43,880 bases of DNA from Porphyromonadaceae bacterium UBA7176 (GTDB taxonomy: Bacteria > Bacteroidota > Bacteroidia > Bacteroidales > Muribaculaceae). Under the pieces are notes generated by a model. It was not told the origin of the DNA. It saw only the letters and a program-made list of their open reading frames with translations, and made no database searches. Shown in pieces: positions 32,724 through 40,561 of this stretch. The stretch lies in the NCBI GenBank assembly GCA_002491245.1, contig DKVO01000023.1, positions 16,422 through 60,301 of the forward strand, written 5' to 3'. A program made the position numbers and the translations under genes. Positions within the stretch are counted from its first letter, which is position 1, and the number at the start of each line of letters is the position of its first letter.

Positions 32724-33203
32724 ATGTCGAAAATCAGTATAATATCCGCCATCATACTTGCCACGGTTTCGACGGCGGCAGCGCAAGCCCCGTCGATAGT
32801 AGACCATATCACGTTGTCGGGCCGGATAGCCATATACCAGCCGGACGCACTTGCCGGTCTTGTGTCGGCGGCGTCTGTTCCTGTGTCGGACAAGGCTGAG
32901 AGTCAGGCTGCCGACCATGTGGCGGAACCGTCGGTGCGCAGTGGTTTCCGAGTACAGGTTTTCGACGATAATAATCCACGGACAGCCAGAAAACAGGCCG
33001 AGGCCCGTTACAGGCAAGTACATGCGCAATTCCCTCATCTCCGGTCGTATGTAACATTCAATTCGCCATATTGGCGTGTCAAGGTCGGTGATTTCCGCAC
33101 GCGCGCCGAAGCCGAGGCCACGATGGCCGAGCTGCGCCATGCTTTCCCGTCGATGGCAGCGTATATGCGCATAGTGAGGGATAAAATAAATACAGTCGAT
33201 TGA
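32724..33203 (+). CDS. SPOR-domain exported protein
   Basis: A 159-residue protein starting MSKISIISAIILATVSTAAAQ (signal peptide, about 21 residues). A low-conservation linker follows, then a C-terminal SPOR domain from about residue 83 to 155 (GFRVQVFDDNN...ARKQAEARYRQ...YWRVKVGDFRTRAEAEATM). SPOR domains bind denuded peptidoglycan glycan strands, so periplasmic cell-wall association is expected. Earlier in-frame ATGs (32625, 32670) lie in tpiA or in the hairpin and would bury the signal peptide. folE starts 1 bp after the stop. Confidence 0.85.
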   Translation: MSKISIISAIILATVSTAAAQAPSIVDHITLSGRIAIYQPDALAGLVSAASVPVSDKAESQAADHVAEPSVRSGFRVQVFDDNNPRTARKQAEARYRQVHAQFPHLRSYVTFNSPYWRVKVGDFRTRAEAEATMAELRHAFPSMAAYMRIVRDKINTVD

Positions 33204-33204
33204 G

Positions 33205-33777
33205 ATGGATCAATCATCAGATCAACAAAGGATAGAGGCTATAGCCTCCCATATAAAAAGTATAATAGACTTGCTTGGCGAAGATACCGGCCGTGAGGGG
33301 TTGCAGCGTACTCCCGAACGTGCAGCCAAGGCATTATGGTATCTTACGTCGGGTTATAGAAAAGATGTTGACGAAGTTGTAGGGCAGGCGCTTTTCGAGC
33401 ATGAAGGGTCGCAGGTTGTGACTGTCGGAGATATCGAGTTCTATTCTTTGTGCGAGCATCATGTGCTCCCGTTTTTCGGAACTATCACGATAGGTTATGT
33501 GCCGGATGGCAAAATTGTAGGGTTGAGTAAAATAGCCCGTATAGTAGATGTGTATGCGCGCCGTCTTCAGGTTCAGGAGCGTTTTACTGCCCAGATAGCC
33601 GACGAGGTGCGCCGTCTTACCGGGGCCAAGGGGGTGATAGCCGTGTGCCGAGGCGAACATCTGTGCATGAAGATGCGCGGAGTTGAGAAGCAGCACAGTT
33701 CGACCACGACAATCCACTATAATGGCGTGTTTGACGACGCTATGCTCCGCACCGAGTTTCTTGCCTCGCTGAAATGA
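33205..33777 (+). CDS. folE: GTP cyclohydrolase I
   Basis: Converts GTP to 7,8-dihydroneopterin triphosphate, the first step of tetrahydrofolate synthesis. The 190-residue product has RTPERAAKALWYLTSGY, zinc ligands Cys83 and His86 in SLCEHHVLPFFG and Cys154 in EHLCMKMRG, and the QERFTAQIAD and KQHSSTTT motifs. It is the last gene of the tpiA-SPOR-folE unit and is followed by a terminator. Its product pathway supplies the folate used by the glycine cleavage T protein. Confidence 0.97.
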   Translation: MDQSSDQQRIEAIASHIKSIIDLLGEDTGREGLQRTPERAAKALWYLTSGYRKDVDEVVGQALFEHEGSQVVTVGDIEFYSLCEHHVLPFFGTITIGYVPDGKIVGLSKIARIVDVYARRLQVQERFTAQIADEVRRLTGAKGVIAVCRGEHLCMKMRGVEKQHSSTTTIHYNGVFDDAMLRTEFLASLK

Positions 33778-33811
33778 ACAGTCGTTGACTTCGTCTGAAA
33801 TTATTGTTTGT

Positions 33812-33840
33812 AAGGCTCTTCAGGGGCCTTTCTTTTTTTT
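33812..33840 (+). terminator. terminator after folE
   Basis: The arms AAGGC (33812-33816) and GCCTT (33826-33830) enclose a 9-nt loop and are followed by TCTTTTTTTT. Confidence 0.75.
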
Positions 33841-33874
33841 AGATGGTGTTTAATTATCTTTAACAAGAGGATGT

Positions 33875-33905
33875 TTTGTGAGTTTACATTATTTTGTTAA
33901 TTTTG
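33875..33905 (+). promoter_or_regulatory. promoter of rprX-rprY
   Basis: TTTG at 33875-33878, 19 nt, then TAATTTTG at 33898-33905, an exact match. The start near 33912 gives an AT-rich leader of about 110 nt before the kinase ATG. Confidence 0.75.
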
Positions 33906-34021
33906 ACGCGAAATGTTAAAAAGAGGCGTGATAAAAAATTTTTTCAACACAACATTAGCGACTTTTAATTGTTAACAAAATATAGGTTAATATTTAACCA
34001 AATTCTCTTCTTCTTTAAAAA

Positions 34022-35551
34022 ATGAAAAAACAGACGATCTGGATACTCGCGATAGTGATGGCAATAGCCTTTTTAGGTTTGTTGTGCATCCAAATCTTCT
34101 ATATGAAGAATATTGTAGAGATACGCTACGAGCAGTTTGCACAGGGCGTGCGCCAAAGTCTTGTGGCAGTGTCCCAGCATCTTGAGCAGGACGAGGCCCG
34201 TCATTATCTCGAAGACGATGTGAGACAGGTAGAGATGGAGGAGATGATGAACCAGTATATCGGTGACAATCCCAACCGTCTCGGAGGTATCAAATATTCG
34301 TTTACAACCAGTACGGGCCTTGAGGCTGACCTCACTATCAAGGGAGGCATAAGCGAGATAAACAATCTCCAGACAAGTGATGGTCTTGGAGTGCACTACC
34401 GCAATGTGCAGGATGCTTACCGCAACCGCTATCTTTATCAACGCAATCTGCTCGACGATGTGATATTGAATATCATGAGTAAGTCGTCGAACAGGCCTAT
34501 CACCGACCGTGCCGATTCGACACGTGTCCGCCGCTATCTGCGCCAGGAACTTGATACACTGGGGCTGAATGTGCCTTTTGAGTATGCCGTCGCTAACCAT
34601 GCCGGTACGCTGCTGTATAAATCGGCAGGGTATCAGGCCAATATCGGTGACCGCGACAATATGTTTATCCAGGCTCTTTTCCCAAATGATGTGAACGGCC
34701 CGAACAATTACCTCAAGGTTTATTTTCCGACCAAGAGCGACTATATCTTTTCGTCGATATCGTTTATGGTACCGGCATTTGCTTTCACGTTCATATTGCT
34801 GATAATATTTGTATACACTATAATAGTTGCATTCAGGCAGAAGAAGCTTACCGAGATGAAGAACGACTTCATCAATAACATGACGCATGAATTCAAGACT
34901 CCAATCTCGGGTATATCGCTTGCCGCGCAGATGCTTAATGACCAGAGCGTGCGCAAGTCTCCGGCGATGTTGCAGCAGATATCCACCGTCATCATCGATG
35001 AGACGAAGCGTCTGCGGTTTCAGGTTGAGAAGGTGTTGCAGATGTCGATGTTCGACCGTCAGAAGGCAACTTTGCGCCTTGAGGATGTGGATGCCAATGC
35101 AGCGATATTCAATATCGTGAATACGTTCAAACTCAAGGTTGAGAAATATGGCGGCACTATCACGGCAAATCTTGATGCGCTTGATGCGATCGTGAATGTG
35201 GATGAGATGCATTTTACCAATGTGGTGTTCAATCTGCTCGACAATGCGGTAAAATACCGGAGCGAGGACCGTCCGCTCAGCCTTGTGGTGACGACCCGTG
35301 ATCTTGACGAAGAAAATCTTGAAATAACGATATCGGACAATGGCATAGGCATCCGTCGTGATGACCTGAAGAAAGTGTTCGAGAAATTTTACCGCGTGTC
35401 TACCGGTAACCGCCATGATGTGAAGGGCTTCGGCCTCGGCCTTGCCTATGTAAAGAAAATTGTCGACGAACTTGGCGGCAATATCAGTGTAGAAAGCGAG
35501 ATAAATGTAGGAACGAAATTTATAATAATATTACCACTCTCTAAAAATTAA
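34022..35551 (+). CDS. rprX: sensor histidine kinase, RprX-like
   Basis: A 509-residue inner-membrane kinase. TM1 is about 6-28 and TM2 about 245-271, with a periplasmic sensor region of about 215 residues between them that I do not recognise. The HisKA phosphoacceptor is His289 in MTHEFKTPISG. HATPase_c follows with N-box NLLDNAVKY (404-412), G1 DNGIG (439-443), an F-box-like EKFYRV and G2 GFGLGL (469-474). The response regulator starts 5 bp after the stop. Assignment to RprX rests on overall resemblance and on the very RprY-like partner. Confidence 0.9.
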   Translation: MKKQTIWILAIVMAIAFLGLLCIQIFYMKNIVEIRYEQFAQGVRQSLVAVSQHLEQDEARHYLEDDVRQVEMEEMMNQYIGDNPNRLGGIKYSFTTSTGLEADLTIKGGISEINNLQTSDGLGVHYRNVQDAYRNRYLYQRNLLDDVILNIMSKSSNRPITDRADSTRVRRYLRQELDTLGLNVPFEYAVANHAGTLLYKSAGYQANIGDRDNMFIQALFPNDVNGPNNYLKVYFPTKSDYIFSSISFMVPAFAFTFILLIIFVYTIIVAFRQKKLTEMKNDFINNMTHEFKTPISGISLAAQMLNDQSVRKSPAMLQQISTVIIDETKRLRFQVEKVLQMSMFDRQKATLRLEDVDANAAIFNIVNTFKLKVEKYGGTITANLDALDAIVNVDEMHFTNVVFNLLDNAVKYRSEDRPLSLVVTTRDLDEENLEITISDNGIGIRRDDLKKVFEKFYRVSTGNRHDVKGFGLGLAYVKKIVDELGGNISVESEINVGTKFIIILPLSKN

Positions 35552-35556
35552 CCACT

Positions 35557-36264
35557 ATGGAAGACCGCATGAAAATTCTTCTGTGTGAAGACGACGAAAA
35601 CCTGGGCATGTTGCTGCGCGAGTATCTTCAGGCCAAAGGCTACAATGCCGACCTGTTTGTGGACGGCGAAAGCGGCTACAAAGCTTTTCTTAAAGGAAAG
35701 TACGACATCTGCGTGCTCGATGTGATGATGCCGAAGAAGGATGGCTTCACCCTTGCACAGGAGATCCGCACAGTCAATTCCGAGGTGCCTATTATTTTCC
35801 TTACGGCGAAGTCGCTTAAGGAGGATATTCTCGAAGGCTTCAAAATCGGTGCTGACGACTATATTACGAAACCCTTCTCGATGGAGGAGCTGGTGTTCCG
35901 TATCGAGGCTATCCTGCGCCGTGTGAAGGGTAAGAAGGGCAAGGAAATCACGATGTATAAGATCGGCGAATTTACGTTCGATACCCAGAAACAGGTGTTG
36001 ATGATAGGTGATAAGATCACTAAACTCACAACTAAGGAGTCGGAACTTCTGAGCCTGCTTTGCGCACATGTGAACGAGATACTCGAACGCAACTACGCGC
36101 TGAAGACAATCTGGATCGACGATAATTATTTCAATGCCCGGTCGATGGATGTGTATATCACCAAACTGCGCAAGCATCTTAAAGATGATCCGTCGATAGA
36201 GATTATCAATATCCACGGAAAGGGATACAAACTTATCGCTCCCGAGGCTGAGGCTCAGAAGTGA
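35557..36264 (+). CDS. rprY: OmpR/PhoB-family response regulator, RprY-like
   Basis: A 235-residue DNA-binding regulator. The receiver domain has acidic Glu11/Asp12/Asp13, phospho-acceptor Asp55 in VLDVMMP, Thr83 and Lys105. The winged-helix domain starts about residue 134 (GEFTFDTQKQVLMIG) and ends with DVYITKLRKHLKDD and INIHGKGYKLI. It closely resembles Bacteroides RprY as I remember it. RprY proteins have been linked to sodium and oxidative stress responses in Porphyromonas gingivalis. The nhaA gene 4 kb away is a natural candidate target, but no shared site is shown. A terminator follows. Confidence 0.93.
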   Translation: MEDRMKILLCEDDENLGMLLREYLQAKGYNADLFVDGESGYKAFLKGKYDICVLDVMMPKKDGFTLAQEIRTVNSEVPIIFLTAKSLKEDILEGFKIGADDYITKPFSMEELVFRIEAILRRVKGKKGKEITMYKIGEFTFDTQKQVLMIGDKITKLTTKESELLSLLCAHVNEILERNYALKTIWIDDNYFNARSMDVYITKLRKHLKDDPSIEIINIHGKGYKLIAPEAEAQK

Positions 36265-36301
36265 TAGAAAGGCTATTGTCGCGGCTGTAAGCTGTGATAT
36301 G

Positions 36302-36341
36302 AAAGGGACTGTCTAATAAAAGTTTAGATAGTCTCTTTTTT
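36302..36341 (+). terminator. terminator after rprY
   Basis: A 15-bp stem (36302-36316 with 36324-36338, two G-U pairs) closes a 7-nt loop and ends in a run of T (36336-36341). Confidence 0.85.
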
Positions 36342-36357
36342 ATGGTGCTGCCCTTTG

Positions 36358-36582
36358 GGCACGACTCGGAGAGTCGCGCTCCTATGACGCTGGCCCGGTG
36401 CGGAGGGGTGAAAATGCGGAGCATTTTCTTCCTAAGTTGCTGCTAAACAAGGTTTGGCACGACTCGGAGAGTCGCGCTCCTATGGTGCAGGTCTCGATGC
36501 GGAGGGGTGAAAATGCGGAGTATTTTCTTCCTAAGTTACTGCTAAACAAGGTTTGGCACGACTCGGAGAGTCGCGCTCCTAT
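36358..36582. repeat. tandem 98/99-bp repeat with two GGA-loop hairpins per unit
   Basis: Two full units (36358-36455, 36456-36554) and the first 28 bp of a third (36555-36582). Each unit contains CGACTC-GGA-GAGTCG and AAAATGC-GGA-GCATTTT (GTATTTT in unit 2, keeping a G-U pair on the plus strand). The units are nearly identical except in a spacer of about 16 bp after CTCCTAT. This fills the region between the rprY terminator and maf, where I see no real gene. A 78-codon open frame through it (GTG 36398 to 36634) is judged incidental. Confidence 0.9.
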
Positions 36583-36600
36583 TGGTGCCGGTGTTGAGGA

Positions 36601-37275
36601 TTATGGGTTGAAGAAGTCTTTGAGGTGGGTGTAGAGTGTGTGGAGCGGCAGTCCCATGACGTTGTAGAAACAACCGTCGATACGGGCTATCGCAGCGGCG
36701 CCTATCCATTCCTGTATGCCGTAGGCACCTGCCTTGTCGAATGGGCGGTAGCGCTCGATGTAGCGTTCGATTTCGTCGTCGGACAGGGGACCGAAAGTGA
36801 CGTTTGTGGTCTCGGAAAACGTGTCGCTTTTCTTGCCTTCGAGAGATAGGAGGGTGACTCCGGTCACGACTGTGTGGGTGGCATTCTGGAGCACGTTGAG
36901 CATGGCTGAGGCTTCTTCGGCGTTGTGTGGCTTGCCCATTATTTTCCCATCGGCGATAACGATGGTGTCGGCTGTGACGATGAGTTCGCCGGGTGTGAGT
37001 AGGTCGGCGTACGCACCGGCTTTGAGTCGGGACAAGTATGCCGGAACGTCGGCTGCCGGCATGTCGGACGGATATATCTCGTCGATACTGCGCGGAACCG
37101 CGATCTCGAACGAGGGGAGTATCAGCCCCAGAAGTTCGCGGCGTCGCGGTGAGTTCGATGCCAGAAGGACGTTTATGTCTTTAAAGCGCGGAGAGGGAAG
37201 AGGGGGCGCTATCGAAGCGACAGCATTGCGGCAGGTGCCGGTGTGAAAGTCGAGGTGGTGTGTTGCGTTGCTCAT
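36601..37275 (-). CDS. maf: Maf-like nucleotide pyrophosphatase
   Basis: House-cleaning enzyme hydrolysing non-canonical or modified nucleoside triphosphates. The 224-residue product from MSNATHHLDFH has the nucleotide-binding LASNSPRRRELLGL, TADTIVIADGKIMGKP, TGVTLL and the C-terminal GAYGIQEWIG and NVMGLPLHTLY. About 45 residues precede the conserved core, more than usual. The start at 37275 is chosen because it overlaps the kdsC stop as ATGA; a later unannotated start is possible. It is the last gene of the five-gene operon, immediately before the repeat. Confidence 0.92.
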   Translation of the reverse strand: MSNATHHLDFHTGTCRNAVASIAPPLPSPRFKDINVLLASNSPRRRELLGLILPSFEIAVPRSIDEIYPSDMPAADVPAYLSRLKAGAYADLLTPGELIVTADTIVIADGKIMGKPHNAEEASAMLNVLQNATHTVVTGVTLLSLEGKKSDTFSETTNVTFGPLSDDEIERYIERYRPFDKAGAYGIQEWIGAAAIARIDGCFYNVMGLPLHTLYTHLKDFFNP

Positions 37276-37799
37276 TTTCCAAAAGCAGAATTGTCGGTCC
37301 CGGGCCATATGCCCTGGGCCATCATTATTTCCTGGAGGAGTTCACGGGCCACTCCGTGGCCTCCATCGACGGTCGATATAAATCTGGCGCATGCTTTCAC
37401 TGCCTCGTCGGCGTCGCGTGGAGCTACAGATAGTCCGATATGTTTCATCGGGAGTATGTCGGGGATATCGTCGCCGCAATATGCGACTTCCTCGGGAGCG
37501 AGGCCATTTGCCTGCATCCATTGTCTAAGGACGGGTAGCTTGTCGATTTGGCCGAGGTATATGTCGGTGAAGCCTATCAGCTCAAAACGGCGGCGTACGG
37601 GCTCGGTGTCTGCTCCTGATATAATTGCAAGTTTAAGCCCGTGGCGGATGGCCTGAACCATTGCGTAGCCGTCTTTGATATTTGCCATTCTTCTGGGGTT
37701 TCCGTCGGAGTCGATGGGTACGACGGATGGAGAAAGAACTCCGTCGACGTCGAATGCTATAGCGCGGATTTTGCTTAAGTCGTAGTTTATTTTGCTCAT
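37272..37799 (-). CDS. kdsC: HAD-family phosphatase, KdsC type (3-deoxy-manno-octulosonate-8-phosphatase)
   Basis: A 175-residue HAD phosphatase without a cap domain, as in KDO-8-phosphate phosphatases that form tetramers. Asp17 and Asp19 in FDVDGVLSPS are the nucleophile and acid/base; ISGADTEPVRRR and YCGDDIPDI complete the site. The likely role is KDO synthesis for lipid A core, inferred from family only, since no other KDO gene is in the window. It overlaps both neighbours by 4 bp. Confidence 0.87.
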   Translation of the reverse strand: MSKINYDLSKIRAIAFDVDGVLSPSVVPIDSDGNPRRMANIKDGYAMVQAIRHGLKLAIISGADTEPVRRRFELIGFTDIYLGQIDKLPVLRQWMQANGLAPEEVAYCGDDIPDILPMKHIGLSVAPRDADEAVKACARFISTVDGGHGVARELLQEIMMAQGIWPGTDNSAFGK

Positions 37800-38575
37800 T
37801 TCAGCGAAACCTTGTGCGAGTTTATTATATATTCGGAGAGGAGCCGGTATATCTGGCCTTTGTCGTGTGGGAGGGCTGCGATATGCTTGTCGATCACTGA
37901 TTTGTCGCCACGCCTGGCAGGGCCGGTCTGTGCGTTGTGCGGTCCGGCCTCAAATGCTTTGGCCACAGTGGCTTCGACCAAGGGGCGCACGGTGGAGAGG
38001 GGGTAGTTTCCTTGTCCGAGGATGTCGCCGACAATCTCGAGGAGAATGTTGACAAAGTTGGAGGAGAAGACACCTGCGATATGCAGCAACTGCCGGCTGG
38101 CGGCATCGGCATGGTGTACGGTGCCGGATATTGTGCGCGCAAGTGAGTCGATTGCCGCGAGGTCGCCGGGGGATGCGGCCTCGGTGAAGAAGGGGACGGA
38201 GTGCATGTCGACATACACGTCTTTCGAGAATGTCTGAAGAGGGTAGAGGACACCTGTACGCGGACTGATTGTGTCGAGGACTTCTTTGGCTATGGTGCCT
38301 GAGGTGTGTACGACCAAAGGAGTGCCGGGCAGCTGCCCTATGCCGGCTGCCACTGATGGCAGTGCGTTGTCGGCAATAGATAGGATCAGCATGTCGGGCT
38401 TGATGTCGCGGATGACGGAAGTGTCGCCGGAGAACGGTATGCCGTTTTTTTGTGCCAGCATACAGGCTTTGCCGGTGTCTCTTCCGACGATGGCTGTCAA
38501 TTTTCGGCCAAGAGCTCCGGCGAGGTGTGATGCTACATTACCAGTGCCGACAAGGACTATCTTTTGCGGTATCAT
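37796..38575 (-). CDS. Rossmann-fold and DUF2520 domain protein
   Basis: A 259-residue protein starting MIPQKIVLVGTGNVASHLAGAL. The N-terminal NAD(P)-type Rossmann domain (GTGNVA) resembles pyrroline-5-carboxylate reductase and related dehydrogenases. The C-terminal helical DUF2520 domain begins about residue 130 (TGVLYPLQTFSKD), with LLHIAGVFSSNFVN. The substrate is unknown. The frame extends upstream to 38686, but the 38575 ATG overlaps the nitroreductase stop by 4 bp and begins exactly at the fold. Confidence 0.88.
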   Translation of the reverse strand: MIPQKIVLVGTGNVASHLAGALGRKLTAIVGRDTGKACMLAQKNGIPFSGDTSVIRDIKPDMLILSIADNALPSVAAGIGQLPGTPLVVHTSGTIAKEVLDTISPRTGVLYPLQTFSKDVYVDMHSVPFFTEAASPGDLAAIDSLARTISGTVHHADAASRQLLHIAGVFSSNFVNILLEIVGDILGQGNYPLSTVRPLVEATVAKAFEAGPHNAQTGPARRGDKSVIDKHIAALPHDKGQIYRLLSEYIINSHKVSLK

Positions 38576-39108
38576 AGATCTTGTGACCACGACCCGATGT
38601 GGACCTTTTCCCACTTTAGTTTGTCGGGGTCGACGGGTTTGCGTGTCTCGGCGGAGTATCCGAATGTGACGACGCACTCGACGCACATGTGCTCGGGTAT
38701 TGCGAGCAGATCGCGGACGACTTCTTCGGACGGAGTTCCGTCAGCAGCCATACGTCCGCGTACCTGTACCCAGCAGGAACCGATGCCTAAGTCGGCGGCC
38801 TGCAGGTGCATCAATGTTGCGGCAACAGAAGCATCCTCGATATAGGCTTCGCTTTGCGTGGGGTCGGTGGTGACGACTACGGCAAAGCGGCAATCTTTGA
38901 TAGATGCAGCGTATGAAGGCTTGAGATCGCTCAGGCGAGTGAGCATGTCGCGGTCTTCGACGACGACAAATTGCCATGAACGGGCACTCTTGGAAGATGG
39001 GGACAGCAGACCGGCCTCGATGATGGTTTTTACATCTTCGGCAGGTATGGGTTGGTCGGTGTAGCGGCGTATGCTATGGCGTTCGAGCAATAATTGGTGT
39101 AGTGTCAT
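38572..39108 (-). CDS. nitroreductase family protein
   Basis: A 178-residue FMN-dependent oxidoreductase by family. ERHSIRRYTDQPIP is the FMN-binding start, followed by SPSSKSARSWQFVVVEDR, VAATLMHLQAADLGIGSCWVQ and the C-terminal TFGYSAETRKPVD. The physiological substrate cannot be read from the sequence. It is the second gene of the operon and shares ATGA overlaps with both neighbours. Confidence 0.93.
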   Translation of the reverse strand: MTLHQLLLERHSIRRYTDQPIPAEDVKTIIEAGLLSPSSKSARSWQFVVVEDRDMLTRLSDLKPSYAASIKDCRFAVVVTTDPTQSEAYIEDASVAATLMHLQAADLGIGSCWVQVRGRMAADGTPSEEVVRDLLAIPEHMCVECVVTFGYSAETRKPVDPDKLKWEKVHIGSWSQDL

Positions 39109-40385
39109 TTTTTTGCTGATTCAAGTTTTTTACGGAAATATTCTGAGACGTCGTCCCATCGGTAAAAGTAGTTGCTGACGGCTTTGAGCGGCAAAGTGGC
39201 GTCGTGTTCGTTGAGGAGCACGCGGACGAGTACGTCGTTTCCGGGTTTTTCGTAAAATACGAATTGTATGTTTGCTGCCATCGGGAATATGCGGTAGTTC
39301 ACCCAATGGTCGTCAAGTCTGTCGAGGTCGTCGGTAGAATATCCGGCTCCGTTAAGGTCGAAGAAAACGGCGGTGGGCAACACCACGCTCTCGTGTCCGA
39401 AGCGCAGGGTGGCTCCTTTCTTGCGCGATGCGGCGAAAGCGTCGCCGTCGTTGAGAATGTCTTCGTATAAGTTGGTCTGGCCAAAGTGCATGCGGTTGCC
39501 GCTTGCCGGCGAGTTGGCACCGTGGCAGTACCATTCCACGTTGGTGCACTTCCATAGGTCGTATAGCTCCCCGGTTGTGAACAGATCCATGAAATCGAGC
39601 GATTTATCGCTGTGGCTCTGCATGTTGCCTGCGACATAGTAGAGCATATACATCCAGCCTTTCTTGTCGGAGATGTTGTCGTTTACCCATTCGGGGTCGG
39701 TAAAGAGCTCGGCGAAAATCCTGTCGGGTTTCAGTGCGCCTTTCTGACGTCCGCTTTCGATGGAGATTGATGTTTCATATGGCTTGCGGCGAGCGTTGTC
39801 GTACTGCCAGTTGTTGAGTATGTGCATGTCGGCCTCGCTGGCATCGTGGATGATGTTGAGCTTTGGGTTTGCAGCTTTCAGCTCCATGCATTCGGCCATC
39901 ATAGACATTATGCATCGGATAACGTTGGTCGATGTGGCATTGACTACAGTCGTATCGGCGAAAATCTCAGGGAAGTTGGAGTACATGCGCCTTGCGATGC
40001 CCCGGTGCTGTGCACGTCCTACTTCGGTTAGTTCTCCTAAGCGACCTTTTGATTTTTCTTTGATGCGTCTGATTTTGCCTAATACTTCCTTTCCTTTTGG
40101 AGTGAGCACTCCGGCCGAATCGGCTTTGAGCAAGGTATTGTAAGAGAATCCGTATTCGCCATCTTTAATCAGATATCGAGAACCGTGGCGCATGTATGTG
40201 CTGATATGGAATGGTTTATATCCTTTTGGCGCTTTGGCTAACGTCACCCCTGTCGGCTCGGGATACGACAAGTAGTTGGCTGCGGCGAGATAGGGGTTCG
40301 CAGCGATTTCCTGTCGAGGATGGGCAGCAGACAGAGGCAGGCATATTGCGACGGAGAGTGATAGGACTAAAATTTTGAGGTTCAT
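39105..40385 (-). CDS. secreted histidine-type phosphatase, MINPP-like
   Basis: A 426-residue protein with a signal peptide (about 1-20, ending LPLSA). The phosphohistidine motif is YMRHGSRY (Arg66, His67, Arg70). The proton-donor region reads LRFGHESVVLP (His331, Glu332), closer to the HAE of multiple inositol-polyphosphate phosphatases than to the HD of fungal phytases. Length matches the roughly 425-residue Bacteroides MINPP as I recall. It probably releases phosphate from inositol phosphates or other organic phosphates outside the inner membrane. It is the first gene of the five-gene operon. Its own promoter is unclear; TAATATTG (minus, 40429-40422) is a weak candidate. Confidence 0.82.
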   Translation of the reverse strand: MNLKILVLSLSVAICLPLSAAHPRQEIAANPYLAAANYLSYPEPTGVTLAKAPKGYKPFHISTYMRHGSRYLIKDGEYGFSYNTLLKADSAGVLTPKGKEVLGKIRRIKEKSKGRLGELTEVGRAQHRGIARRMYSNFPEIFADTTVVNATSTNVIRCIMSMMAECMELKAANPKLNIIHDASEADMHILNNWQYDNARRKPYETSISIESGRQKGALKPDRIFAELFTDPEWVNDNISDKKGWMYMLYYVAGNMQSHSDKSLDFMDLFTTGELYDLWKCTNVEWYCHGANSPASGNRMHFGQTNLYEDILNDGDAFAASRKKGATLRFGHESVVLPTAVFFDLNGAGYSTDDLDRLDDHWVNYRIFPMAANIQFVFYEKPGNDVLVRVLLNEHDATLPLKAVSNYFYRWDDVSEYFRKKLESAKK

Positions 40386-40453
40386 GACTCGCTATTTATT
40401 AGGCTGTTAAAATTGGCTATGCAATATTACGAAAAATACGAGGACGGGAAATG

Positions 40454-40485
40454 TTTGCAGATGTTAAAATTTGTTAGTAATTTTG
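40454..40485 (+). promoter_or_regulatory. promoter of nhaA
   Basis: TTTG at 40454-40457, 20 nt, then TAATTTTG at 40478-40485, an exact match; the predicted leader is about 70 nt. Confidence 0.78.
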
Positions 40486-40561
40486 CGGCCGTTTTCAGGT
40501 ACACAGGGCAAACATTTACAAGGCCCGGATTGTTTTAAATAATAATTTCTAAGGAACACGC

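Noticed and set aside
34073..35416. 447-codon open frame antisense to the sensor kinase
   Set aside because: It is a shadow of rprX caused by codon bias; the sense frame has complete kinase motifs and the antisense protein shows no recognisable domain.
36358..36582. Possible CRISPR array
   Set aside because: Only two long units and a fragment, no short regular spacers, and no cas genes nearby.
36398..36634. 78-codon frame with a repeated 33-residue peptide through the 99-bp repeat
   Set aside because: The unit length is a multiple of three, so any open frame repeats. It starts with GTG, lacks a promoter and runs into the maf 3' end. The hairpins explain the sequence better, though expression was not tested.
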